A stretch of DNA of 64,000 bases. Origin: Rhynchopus sp. YZ270_cl-10. Its lineage: Eukaryota > Euglenozoa > Diplonemea > Diplonemida > Diplonemidae. A program made the translations under genes and the position numbers. The number at the start of each line of letters is the position of its first letter. Position 1 is the first letter of the stretch. This document shows, one piece after another, positions 30,992 through 40,136 of the stretch. The notes below the pieces were generated by a model, which had not been told where the DNA came from, ran no database searches, and worked only from the letters and a program-made list of their open reading frames with translations. The stretch is taken from assembly GCA_964035575.1 (NCBI GenBank), contig OZ037876.1, positions 806,001 through 870,000 on the forward strand, given 5' to 3'.

Positions 30992-33900
30992 TCAGGTATG
31001 CCTCGTGAAAAGAGACCGCATTATGCTTTCAGGCGCCATTGGAGTGGCAGGTTTTGCAACTGAGACACGGGACGCTGTGACCGCGGCGGCTGCAGCAGCA
31101 ACAATGGTGTGCGGGGTACGCGTGGCCTCTCTGAAACTCTCGAGGCCGGAGGGGGAGTCTGTTCGGAGGGTGGTGCGGAGGGAGGGCGCAGCTGTGCGGA
31201 CTGCCGTGTGAATGCGTGGAGAGGCTGTGATGCTGCGCAGTGGTGATGGGTGGCGTCTGCGTGCTTTGAGCGTTGCCAGGTCTTCCTCCACAGCGGACAC
31301 TGGAACCGGCATAGGCGTGGCGACCTCCACCACCACCTCCTGCGCAGGAGGGGCTTGCCGCAGTGCGTCCTCTGCCCGCAAGCCCTCCAGCTTCTCCACA
31401 GTCGCCCGCAGCTCCTCTGCCTCACGCAGAAGCCTGCTGTACGATGTGTTCCCCGCATGCGTGCTCACCTTTTTGCGAAGCATCGAAAGCTCTTCACTCA
31501 CATTCGCGTGCTCCTGCTTCACAGCAAGGCGTTCGACGCGTAGTTCGTCGGTCTCGGCAGTGAGGCGCGCGTTTTCTTTTTGAAGACCTTCAATGGTGAT
31601 GGCAGAGCTCCGTGACTCTGCCTTCGCAGCGCGGATTTCCTGTTGAAGTTGGCGTGTCTCCGCCTCCCCCCGTTTGGCGTCCTGATGTGTCTTGTCGCGT
31701 TCGATTTCAAAAGAGCTGCGCTGCAGAGCAAGGTGCGCCTGCTCTGCCTTCACATCCTCCAGCTCCTTTTTGGAAAGCATCAATAAGTTGCGTGTCTTTT
31801 GGAGGTCGCTCTGCACATCAGCAACGTCTTCAGCGCGAAGCACCTTTTGCCGGTCAGCTTCGGAACGGAGGTCAGAGATCTCCATTTTCATATGCCGTTC
31901 GACGTCTTTGTGGGTTTCGAAGGTGGCCCGCAGCTCGGTTGCTGCGTCTGTCGTGGAGAGAAGCTTCTCACGGAGTTCAGCTGCCTCTGACGCCTTGGAA
32001 TGCAGGTTGCTCTCTAAACTGTCGATCTTGGTCTTGAGGCTTGCCTCCGCGACCTGCTGTTGTTTGTGCATCTGCTCCATTGCTTTGCTTGCTGAGGCCT
32101 CGGATGCCTCAGCGACTTCTAGCTGTCTGCGCAGTTCTTCGTAGCGGACAATGTAGTCGTCGTTCTTTCCTGTTAACGCTCGGATCTCCTCGGCCATGGA
32201 GGCAAGCTCACGGCGGAGTTGGCTGCCGGACTCAACGGAGACGGTAAGCGCGTTGCGTTCATTGTCCAGATCAAAGTCAAGTGATTCACGTTCACGTCCC
32301 CAGGAAACCTGTTCACGTTGCAGTTCGTCGACGTTGATTTGAAGCGCATCGCGTTCTCGCTTTGCCGTGCGTAGTTCCTGCAGCATGCGGTCAGCCTCGG
32401 CGCGTGCAGTGGCGAGCCTGCGGTCGGAGGAGGATGCCTCCAGGATGGCGGCGTCACGTTCGCGGGTGAGTCCACGCAGCTCTGCTTCGGCACGCAGCTT
32501 GTCGGCCTCTGTGCTGCGCACCTTGGAGGTCAGGTTGTGGTTATCCTTGCGCGCGACCTCAAGCTGCACGCTGACACTGTCCATTTCCTCGCGTGTCCGC
32601 ATCTTCTCAGCATCGTTGACCGCAAGCAGGCGTCTCGCTTCCAATGCCTCAGCATGCGCGCCCTCAATCTGCGAGTGCAGTGACGCAGACGACCGCTCCA
32701 AAGTCTGCGTCTGCTCGTTTTGTCTCTGAAGCTCGTTCCGCAGCCTCTCATTCTCGTTCTTCTCCGCATCCAAGGTGCTCTCCAGCTTCCCGATGTTGAT
32801 GCGGTGCTCGCTGAGACGCTCCTGCAGGCTCCCCATGGCCTCCATGTTGTCGCGCTGCTCTGTCGTGCGGGCCTCCTTTGCCTCACCCACCTCTGTCTCC
32901 ATGTGGCGGTTCGTTTCCTTCACGTCTGCCAGCTCTTGGACAACCTTGGTACGCTCCACGTCTGTCTCAGAGAGGCTCTTCTCAAGCTCCTCGATGCGCA
33001 GAAGCTGCTTCTGCGCCTTAGCGGAGGACGTTGCCATGAGCTCTGCGTGCGCCTCTTGAAGGCCTGCATGATCGCGTTGCAGGTGCACCAGGTTTGTGTC
33101 GAGGGCGCCAAACTCACGCACCTTTGTGTCAATGCCACGACGCAACGCTTCTAGCTCCTTCGCGTCCGCTTGGGTGCGCTCTACAAGGCTTTGCCTCTCG
33201 CGTTGAAGACGGTCGGAGTTCTCTTGAAGACGGTGCACCTCGCCCTGTGCACGCAGGACTTCATCGGTGGCGGCGGCGCAGGCACGTTCAGAGGCTTCGA
33301 CGACCTCAGGTTGCTCGCGTTTGAGACGGTCGAATTCGTCCTGAATAGAGCTTCTGCTCTTCAGCACGTCTTCGTGGTTGCGGAGTGCAGAGTTGAGCTG
33401 CTCGCGCATCGAGTCAACCCGCTCCTCGAGAACGATGCGCTGGCGGTGCGACCGGTCGAGCTCCTCCATGCGGCGGTCGTTGTCGCGCTTGAGAGACGCA
33501 ATCTCCTGCAGGAGAGAGTTTTTGATTTCCTTCGCCTTCTCCATTTCGTTTGCGAGCGTCGCCTTTTCACGCTTTGCAGCATTCAGCGAGACACCGTTCT
33601 CTTCATTGGTAACGGAGAGGTCATTACGCTCACGCTCCATATGAGAGTGGTCACCACGAAGACGCTCGAGGGCTGCTTCTAAGGCTTCGAAGCGGTGTTT
33701 CAGTTGTTCGTGGGTGTCGCGCATTCTGCTCAACTCTTCGTCACGCGTTGCGAGGTCACTGTCTGTACTTGCCTGCTGTCTTGCTAGGCGCTCAATGCGG
33801 TCCGCTTCAGAGACAGACTTCGCCTCAAATCGCTCAACCTCAGCAGCCAGCCCTGCATTCTCTCTGTGATGCGAATCCATGCGTTCCTGCATCAGAGACA

Positions 33901-34528
33901 TTGCGTGTGTCATTCTGTCGATCTCTGCTTGGTAGTCCTGTTGACTGCGCTTGAGGCGATCGTTCTTGTCTTCGAGTGTCGTTTTTTCGTGAAGCGCGTT
34001 GTCCAATTTGGTCTCCAAAGACGCGAGGGAGCGTTGGTGTTTTTCACTATCATTCAGGGTCTGCGTGCGGGAGTTTGACGCTGCATCGAGGCGGTCCAGG
34101 AGAATCGCCTTTTCCCGCCGCATGGCTTCGTTGCTGCTGCGCATTGCTTCCTTTTCGCCGGAGAGCTGTGTGATTTTGTCGTTCGCAAGCTGTAGGGTGT
34201 TGTTCAAGCGCTCCATGTCTTGTCGGGTGGAAAGGGTTTCTCGCTCTGCAGTCTCCGCCCTCTGCCGGAAGGATTGTCCCGCCTTCTCCTTCGAGTCAAT
34301 GTCAAACGCAATTTCGGTGTTTTTCTTGTCAAGTTTGATTTCGCGCTCCTCAGCGTTGCGCTTGTCCTCCTGCAACGTATCGTACTTCTGCTGCAGCGCG
34401 GCCCTCTGGTTGCGTTCCCTTTGGTGCTCCTTCTTCAGCAACTCCATATCGTTCGTTAACGTCTGCTTCATGGTCTCCAGATCACGTTTTTCCTGCTTGA
34501 CCTCGTCATAATCAGCCTGAAGGGACAT
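30992..34528 (-). CDS. Large coiled-coil protein (1178 aa)
   Basis: A single uninterrupted exon. The start ATG (34526-34528, MSLQADYDEVKQEKRD) was chosen because the upstream extension runs through a dispersed hairpin repeat. Residues about 1-1040 are continuous heptad-repeat helix rich in Glu, Arg, Leu and Gln (for example LQQKYDTLQEDKRNAEERE), without an ATPase or motor head. The last 100 residues are proline/serine/threonine-rich (ATPMPVPVSAVEED, RRHPSPLRSITASPR) and likely disordered. The architecture resembles rootletin-, golgin- or basal-body-type rod proteins, but I cannot name an orthologue. A similar but shorter coiled-coil protein is encoded at 56991-58493. The leader contains a CTAAGC-family repeat 21 bases before the ATG, between the ATG and a possible AAAACAG acceptor. 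Confidence 0.8.
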   Translation of the reverse strand: MSLQADYDEVKQEKRDLETMKQTLTNDMELLKKEHQRERNQRAALQQKYDTLQEDKRNAEEREIKLDKKNTEIAFDIDSKEKAGQSFRQRAETAERETLSTRQDMERLNNTLQLANDKITQLSGEKEAMRSSNEAMRREKAILLDRLDAASNSRTQTLNDSEKHQRSLASLETKLDNALHEKTTLEDKNDRLKRSQQDYQAEIDRMTHAMSLMQERMDSHHRENAGLAAEVERFEAKSVSEADRIERLARQQASTDSDLATRDEELSRMRDTHEQLKHRFEALEAALERLRGDHSHMERERNDLSVTNEENGVSLNAAKREKATLANEMEKAKEIKNSLLQEIASLKRDNDRRMEELDRSHRQRIVLEERVDSMREQLNSALRNHEDVLKSRSSIQDEFDRLKREQPEVVEASERACAAATDEVLRAQGEVHRLQENSDRLQRERQSLVERTQADAKELEALRRGIDTKVREFGALDTNLVHLQRDHAGLQEAHAELMATSSAKAQKQLLRIEELEKSLSETDVERTKVVQELADVKETNRHMETEVGEAKEARTTEQRDNMEAMGSLQERLSEHRINIGKLESTLDAEKNENERLRNELQRQNEQTQTLERSSASLHSQIEGAHAEALEARRLLAVNDAEKMRTREEMDSVSVQLEVARKDNHNLTSKVRSTEADKLRAEAELRGLTRERDAAILEASSSDRRLATARAEADRMLQELRTAKRERDALQINVDELQREQVSWGRERESLDFDLDNERNALTVSVESGSQLRRELASMAEEIRALTGKNDDYIVRYEELRRQLEVAEASEASASKAMEQMHKQQQVAEASLKTKIDSLESNLHSKASEAAELREKLLSTTDAATELRATFETHKDVERHMKMEISDLRSEADRQKVLRAEDVADVQSDLQKTRNLLMLSKKELEDVKAEQAHLALQRSSFEIERDKTHQDAKRGEAETRQLQQEIRAAKAESRSSAITIEGLQKENARLTAETDELRVERLAVKQEHANVSEELSMLRKKVSTHAGNTSYSRLLREAEELRATVEKLEGLRAEDALRQAPPAQEVVVEVATPMPVPVSAVEEDLATLKARRRHPSPLRSITASPRIHTAVRTAAPSLRTTLRTDSPSGLESFREATRTPHTIVAAAAAAVTASRVSVAKPATPMAPESIMRSLFTRHT

Positions 34529-34548
34529 TATTATCCCCCCCAGAATAG

Positions 34549-34585
34549 AGTAGATGAACCTAAGCCTCAAAGTGCTTAGTCACCA
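34549..34585. repeat. Short dispersed hairpin repeat in the 5' leader of the 1178-aa gene
   Basis: AGTAGATGAACCTAAGCCTC then AAAGTGCTTAGTCACC. CTAAGC/GCTTAG is a perfect stem. Its 3' edge is 21 bases from the start codon, so it would be transcribed in the leader as the complementary hairpin. Confidence 0.65.
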
Positions 34586-34692
34586 AAAATAAAAGAAAAA
34601 ATCCCCAGCACACAGCTTCTGTTTTGAGGTTTTGTTGTAATGTTGGGGGGAAAGCGCGAGGAAAAGGGGGGTGTAATGGAATGATTAAGATA

Positions 34693-35010
34693 TTATTTTT
34701 ACGCACACTACGTTGTGAGCGGAAAGTGTCACGTCGTTCACTCACCCAACCGTGCTCCGCAACACCACCACCCAACAGGTGATTTTTAGTGTGTGTGGAA
34801 GCGGCAACGCAAACATATATGCTGGAAGCTACGAACCTCTGCAAATAAATTCCGTGAATTCTAAAAAACAGACCCCACAACAACCACAACAACGCCTGAG
34901 CGCGTAAATTTCATATCCGTAAAACAAGCAGACCCCACAACAACAAAAACGCCGGAGCGCGTAATCATATCCGAAAAACAAAAACAGACCGCGTGTGGAA
35001 AGCGTCAACG
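34693..35010. repeat. Duplicated upstream block, copy 2, with internal tandem repeats
   Basis: The first 115 bp match 28917-29035. Its distal part has three imperfect repeats of CAGACCCCACAACAA ... GAGCGCGTAA ... CATATCCG (about 34868-34990), of which the other copy has one. It lies 165 bp upstream of the 1178-aa gene. Confidence 0.8.
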
Positions 35011-35812
35011 CATCAAACAACTACAAGAAGGGGGGGTGAGGGAACGACAAGTGACACTTTGCAATCGAAAGATGGTAAGAAGAAAGGCCGAGAGAATAAT
35101 TTTGTTTTCGCTGTTGGTCAACAACATTGCCGAAAAGTGGAAGCGGACGAACGCAGCACGGAAATTATGGAAAGAAGTTTTCGAAGAAGCCTCTGGGTTG
35201 TACAGTACCTGAGTAACCCGATGATCAAGTAATTAGAAAATATCCTTCTTCGCAGTGAACAACGGTACCATTGTAGCAGATGATCCAGGTATTTAATACT
35301 GACCAAAGCCGTACTTCCCTCAACCCAATCAAGAGCAAATTTTATGAAACTTTTTTTTTTCTCTATTCGGATCCGATAATTTGGGGAGAAATGGGGTTTT
35401 TTTCTAATAAGAAATACAGATATTTATTGAAGGGGGGAAACAAAAATGAAAAGATAAAATATTCTTCACTCTGATCTCTAAGGCAGCTTGTTTGAGAAGA
35501 TGAATGAGAGTCTGGTGTGGTTTTCTTTCTTCTTCTTCTTTACCCCGTTGAAACGCGACTTTAAAAAAATGATTTAAAAACGCTGAGACAAAAGCGGATT
35601 ACGTGGAGAGACCGGACATCTCATCTTGGGCGAATTTCATCATATTTTTCAGAGACAATAGGAAAGGGAAATTTGCAACAAAATAGGGAGAAGAAGAAGG
35701 GAGGGGGGAAAAAACCCCGTACACACAGACATCTCTCTAGCTATTTCAGATAGTCCTGCCGTTTCTTTTGTGCCTCGCTTGGCACAGCTTTTTTTCGTTT
35801 TGCTTTGTTTGA

Positions 35813-35862
35813 AAACTTGGTTGCATTAGTGGAGACACCCGAGGATGAACTCCACTATACTT
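35813..35862. repeat. Dispersed repeat, CCCGAGGATGAACTCCACTAT family
   Basis: AACTTGGTTGCATTAGTGGA then ACACCCGAGGATGAACTCCA; close to 51337-51390, partial at 60926-60952, and the first half also at 44860-44910. Confidence 0.65.
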
Positions 35863-36182
35863 TTGTTAGTGTTCGACAAATCACGTTTGTTGTTAACAAT
35901 CGCCTGAACACCCCACCTTGATGGGCACGCAGTTCGTTTTTTTTCTCTCTCTTCCAATTTCTGTTTTGTTTTATCACAACATAACCAAAGAGGGAATTTG
36001 ATGATAAACAGACTTTGACACTCCACAGGCCAACCTTCGCCCTCATGGAGTGTACTTTCGCAGATAAAAAACTGCACACATTTAAAAAAAAAGGAATTCA
36101 AAGCAAATACATCTCTTTGCTGAACCCTTATGAGCAAAAATGAAGTTGAAAAATGAAGTCACTCTACACCCCTTCCTCTAAT

Positions 36183-36881
36183 TCACCCAATCGATGCAAG
36201 AAGGGTGGCGACTGCGGAGTCTATACGGGAGACCTCTGATGCGTGGTGATGCATTGCCTGCACATGCACAGCACGCTCCGCAACGAGAGAGGCCAAATCA
36301 TCTTGCAGAGCCCGACCGAGCAGCACCCCGATACCTGCAACACCGCCATCACCTCCCCCCTCCCCCAACTGCGGCCTCCCTACAGGCGACACATCCACAT
36401 TGACCTGCACTGCAGCAGACGGAGGCGACATCAGCGCGCCACTCTGCCTCCTCACCCCATGTCTGCGAATAGATGCGCGTGGTGTGACCGGTGGTGTTGT
36501 CTGGACTGTGTTTGCCCCGATATGCCGTGGGAGAAGGTCTTCTGCAAGAGGTGCTGTGAGAGGCGGTGGCGGTGACTGTGTTTTCGCATGGTGGCGTGCG
36601 GCAGTGCGTTCAGGGGTGCGTTCGGTGGAGCGCTTTGTTCGCCGTTGTGCCACTATAGAGGATGACCGTGTCCAGACATCCCCATCACTCCACTGCAGCA
36701 CATCCCGGCTTTCATGTGTGATATGAACCCCCATCAGCGTCCCATCGCTGTTCAAAGGCGCGCGTCCCCCAGTCGTTTCACAAAGTACATCACCATCGGA
36801 GACACAATATATATGTCCATCCCGGGCGCTCAACCACCGCCCCTCCAAACCACTCAGCGAATTGGGGACAAAAGGAATCAT
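36183..36881 (-). CDS. Hypothetical protein with WSDGDVW motif
   Basis: The product has 232 residues, start ATG 36879-36881. The N-terminal 75 residues form a compact module (LEGRWLSARDGHIYCVSDGD, then GVHITHESRDVLQWSDGDVW) with conserved-looking Trp and Gly. WSDGDVW at residues 64-70 recalls a short beta-rich motif that I remember from uncharacterised protist proteins. The middle is basic and proline-rich (about 75-150). The C-terminal 60 residues (about 172-232) are Gly-rich then helical (LGRALQDDLASLVAERAVHV). No membrane segment. The function is not known. It lies 294 bp downstream of the RRM gene on the same strand. Confidence 0.65.
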   Translation of the reverse strand: MIPFVPNSLSGLEGRWLSARDGHIYCVSDGDVLCETTGGRAPLNSDGTLMGVHITHESRDVLQWSDGDVWTRSSSIVAQRRTKRSTERTPERTAARHHAKTQSPPPPLTAPLAEDLLPRHIGANTVQTTPPVTPRASIRRHGVRRQSGALMSPPSAAVQVNVDVSPVGRPQLGEGGGDGGVAGIGVLLGRALQDDLASLVAERAVHVQAMHHHASEVSRIDSAVATLLASIG

Positions 36882-37175
36882 TTATGAGAGCATTGAGAGG
36901 GAAAGTTGAGGGGGTAGGGGGGTGGGTGTGTCTGACAAAGAGGTTTTAAATGGACGTTGTGGATTAAAAGAAGTGGTCGCTTTTTTTATAGTCTTTTTTT
37001 TGTTTTTGTTTTTTTATACAACTTACTGCACGAATCCTAGAGCGAATTCGGGGGTTTCGATTCCCCCCCATAACCCTCTGAAAACCCAAAAAAAAAAAGG
37101 GCCCGGCAAAAAAGACCGAAAAAAAAAAGGGGGGTTTTATTTGCCCTTTTGTATCTCCCTTCTCCCCTCATTCAT

Positions 37176-38461
37176 TTAGTCGGAGCTTCTGCGCCTCCGT
37201 TTTTCCTTCTTTTCCTTCTTCATTCTCTTCTTCTCTTTTCTGCGTTGGTATGAGTCGTCCGAGGAGTCGCGCCCGCGTCGCGAGCTGCGGTGTCCACCAC
37301 CACCACCACCTGCTCCTCCAGCAGCACCCCAATCCTCAGCGTACCCGGCCAAACGGTAGGCCTCCATGACCTGTGCCTGGTAGCGCATTTGGCGTGCCTC
37401 AGGGGAGTTGTCAAAGTAAGGGTCCATGCCCCCCATGCCCCCCTTGCCGTGAGGTGCGCCTGCAGGATGCCCGTGCATCTCCAGCGCCCCGTATCCACCC
37501 TTCCCAAAGGAGCCACCCGCAGCAGCCACCACAGAGCCCTTCCCGCCGTACACGTCACCCCCCTTGCTGCCCTTCCCGCGCGCGGATTTTCCAATGAAGT
37601 CGTCGTCCTTGGTCTGTAAAGAGGTGGAAATATTTGATAGCATGTAAAAACGGTGGTCTCGAGTTGTTTGGCTGAAGGCGTGGTGTGTGGTGTGCATACC
37701 GGGTAGTAGGCAGTGCTCTCCATCAGCGTTGCTGTGGCGTGTGGGTTGAACGTACCCTCCGGGCCGCTGACGCTGCGGATGGCGGACTTCGCGAAGGATG
37801 TTGTGATGCAGCCGTTCCCGACGGAGGAGCCGCTGAGGTTTACGAGGTTTTCCGCGCCCTGTAGGTGATAGGTGATAGGTGATAGGTGATAGGTGATAGG
37901 TGATAGGTGATAGGTGATAGGTGATACGCGATCCATATCTCACAAACAATGGGAGGGGATGAGGGAGGCAACGTACCTGTCGGTTGGAGAACTCAATAAA
38001 CCCGTACAATGTGCGTCCACGCGGATCACCACAGATCTTTGCACGCGCAACAGGACCGCACCGGTCCAAAAACCCTGCAAACGCGGCCTCCATTATAGTC
38101 TGTTAGGGGTGGTTTGTTTCAATAGAAAACTGATCACACATCAAAAAAATACAAAACAAAATGACACTTGCAATCTCGCATGACCAATAAAGCAACACCG
38201 CATTCATTTCATATTGCATACCCCGTCTATCCCCAGGATGTGCACTGTCCGTGTCACTGCCTCAGCTGCGTCCGACCGATCCATTGTCGTGACGTGCCCT
38301 TTGCCCCCTTTGCTTCCTTTGTAACCACCACGACCACCACCTCTGTCTCCACTGTCGTAGTACCCACCACCTCCACCCCCTCCATAAGAAGACGGGTAAG
38401 AAGACTCTGGCGGCCCGCCCGCTTGGCTAGGCGGCAACCTGGGCTCCGTGCTATCAGACAT
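37176..38461 (-). CDS. RRM protein related to the plant CID8-13 type (four exons)
   Basis: Exons 38222-38461, 37977-38099, 37700-37858 and 37176-37613 give 319 aa, all introns in phase 0 with donors GTATGC, GTACGT and GTATGC. The Gly-rich N-terminus precedes an RNA recognition motif at about residues 70-155. RTVHILGIDG carries RNP2-like beta-1. KICGDPRGRTLYGFIEFSN carries RNP1-like beta-3. AENLVNLSG and TTSFAKSAI complete the fold. The CGDP...FIEF signature closely resembles the RRMs of plant CTC-interacting-domain proteins and their SR-like relatives. After a linker (GPEGTFNPHATA) the C-terminus is Gly-rich (VYGGKGS, GGMGGMDP) and ends in an Arg/Ser/Lys tail. It probably binds RNA in splicing or translation control. 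The second intron contains a 7-bp tandem array. Confidence 0.82.
37861..37925. repeat. Tandem array, 7-bp unit TGATAGG, about 9 copies, intronic
   Basis: It lies at the 3' end of the intron 37859-37976 of the RRM gene. The minus-strand unit CCTATCA forms the pyrimidine-rich stretch running into the CTACAG acceptor. Confidence 0.9.
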
Positions 38462-40136
38462 GCTCGAAGTATCTGTCCCTGTTTTAAAGTGATCTTTTTA
38501 GTGTAAGTGTAAATTGTGTATCAATGTGTGTCATCTCTTGTCCGCCTTCCAAAAGAGAAGATAAAGTACAAAAAACTGGTTGAGAAAAGAGGGGAGAGAA
38601 GAAGGGAGGTGCTTTGGGCAAAGAAAAATAGCCTATATTTTCTTCTTACAATAACAACAAAAAAAAATGCCCAACATCTCGGATGTGGTCATCGGGGGGA
38701 GGGGGTTTTGCGCAGTAAGGATAAAAAAGCACATTGTTTCAATGAAGATAAAAAAAGGCGAGGTTTTTGATAGTGCGATAAATGGAAAGGCACGAAAATC
38801 GATTTTTTTTTTGACACTTTAATTTTAATCGATGAGGGGGGTTGTACCCCTGATACTCATGCATGATACAGGTCAATGCAAAAAAAAAGGTGCGCAGCAC
38901 GGCGACTTTGGTCGTTTTACACTGCACCTTTTGTTTTTTTTATATATTATTTGGGGACTTTCCTCGCTTCTTAATACTGTGGTAGCTCCACGAAGAAAGC
39001 CAGATGTGCGTGATATCTGTAGTGCCGTTTCTCTCTATTTGGGAGTGGCTTGACATTACGGAGACACCTAACCATTTTCCCCACTACGGCCTTTTCACTG
39101 TGGGGGAAGCCGTCGGGAAGCCCAGCGCTTTTCACCCTCAGGTGCTATTACTCCTCTGCTGACCTTCACAGAGCTTCAGGAGGAAGGTGTCACAAAAAAG
39201 GGCCCCCCAGATGCAATTAAAACGTCCAATCCAGGACTAAGAGGAGATTGCACCCTTTTTTCTTTTTCTTTTCGTTTTTTTTTTCCCCCTCTTCTTTTTG
39301 AGCAAATCAATCCATCAGTGGGTTTTGTGCTCAATTAGAATAGTGTTGTGTTTGGTAGGTGTTTCATTGCAAGAAATAAATTTTCATATCACCAAAGAGT
39401 GCTAGGATATGTACAGACAGCACACCTCATCCATAGTGTGGCAGAGACAAAACAAATTAGTACCTCTGGTCTGACCCCCTTTTTTTTTTGTGGCATTAAC
39501 TAAAAACTTTCAGAGATGAATGCTCGCTTATGATAAAACGCATCATCAAAGAAAAGGAAGAAAAAAGAGAAAGTGCAAACGCCTTACCGTTCATCGGCGG
39601 ATGCAGGCACTGGAAGAAAAAAAGCTGCAGATAGATGAATGCACGCATGAGAGACGACATTCATAGGGGCACTCATAACTTCCGAAAGGAGGATATTAAA
39701 AAAAAATAAAAAATAAAGGAATGGAAGGGGAGAAAGGAAGTGAGGAGAAGAAATAAATAAAAAAAGATACACTAGGGTCTTTTCCCCCTCCTCCACCTTT
39801 TCTCCCAGGGCTACGCTACTTCTGAGACTCGCTTTTCAATGTTTTCATTTTCGTTTCTTGTTCTCTTTTTGTGATGCAGAAGGGGAAAAAATGGCCATTA
39901 CAAATAATCGCACTTTTTCCCCCCACCCTTCCCCCCCTCCTTTCCCCCCCATTTTTTATACACTAATCCCAGTTTTACCCTTTCCCCAGAATGGAAAGGG
40001 AACCAATAAAAACGGCTTGAAATACAAAAAAAAGCGGTGTCGCGATGTACCAAAAACAACAAAAAGGAAGTTTTGGAATTGCAAAACGCAAAAAAATACC
40101 CATCACCCCCCGCCCCCAAACCCCCCCAAAAACCCC
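38462..40136. other. Intergenic region between GH47 and RRM genes, no gene seen
   Basis: About 1.7 kb without a convincing frame. It contains the dispersed repeat at 39416-39475, a matching TTGGTAGGTGTTTCATTGCA segment just before it (compare 24790-24815), a partial GATGCAGGCACTGG word (39600), and pyrimidine or A-rich tracts. Confidence 0.5.
39416..39475. repeat. 60-bp dispersed repeat, AGCACAC-TCATCCATA family
   Basis: ACAGCACACCTCATCCATAG, GTGTGGCAGAGACAAAAC and AAATTAGTACCTCTGG match 25129-25192. Confidence 0.7.

Larger units (their letters stand above)
34529..36182. other. Intergenic region upstream of the 1178-aa gene
   Basis: No gene seen. Holds the second copy of the duplicated upstream block (34693-35010), a CTAAGC hairpin (34549-34585), an ACCCGAGGATGAACTCC repeat (35813-35862) and AT-rich filler. 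Confidence 0.5.
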
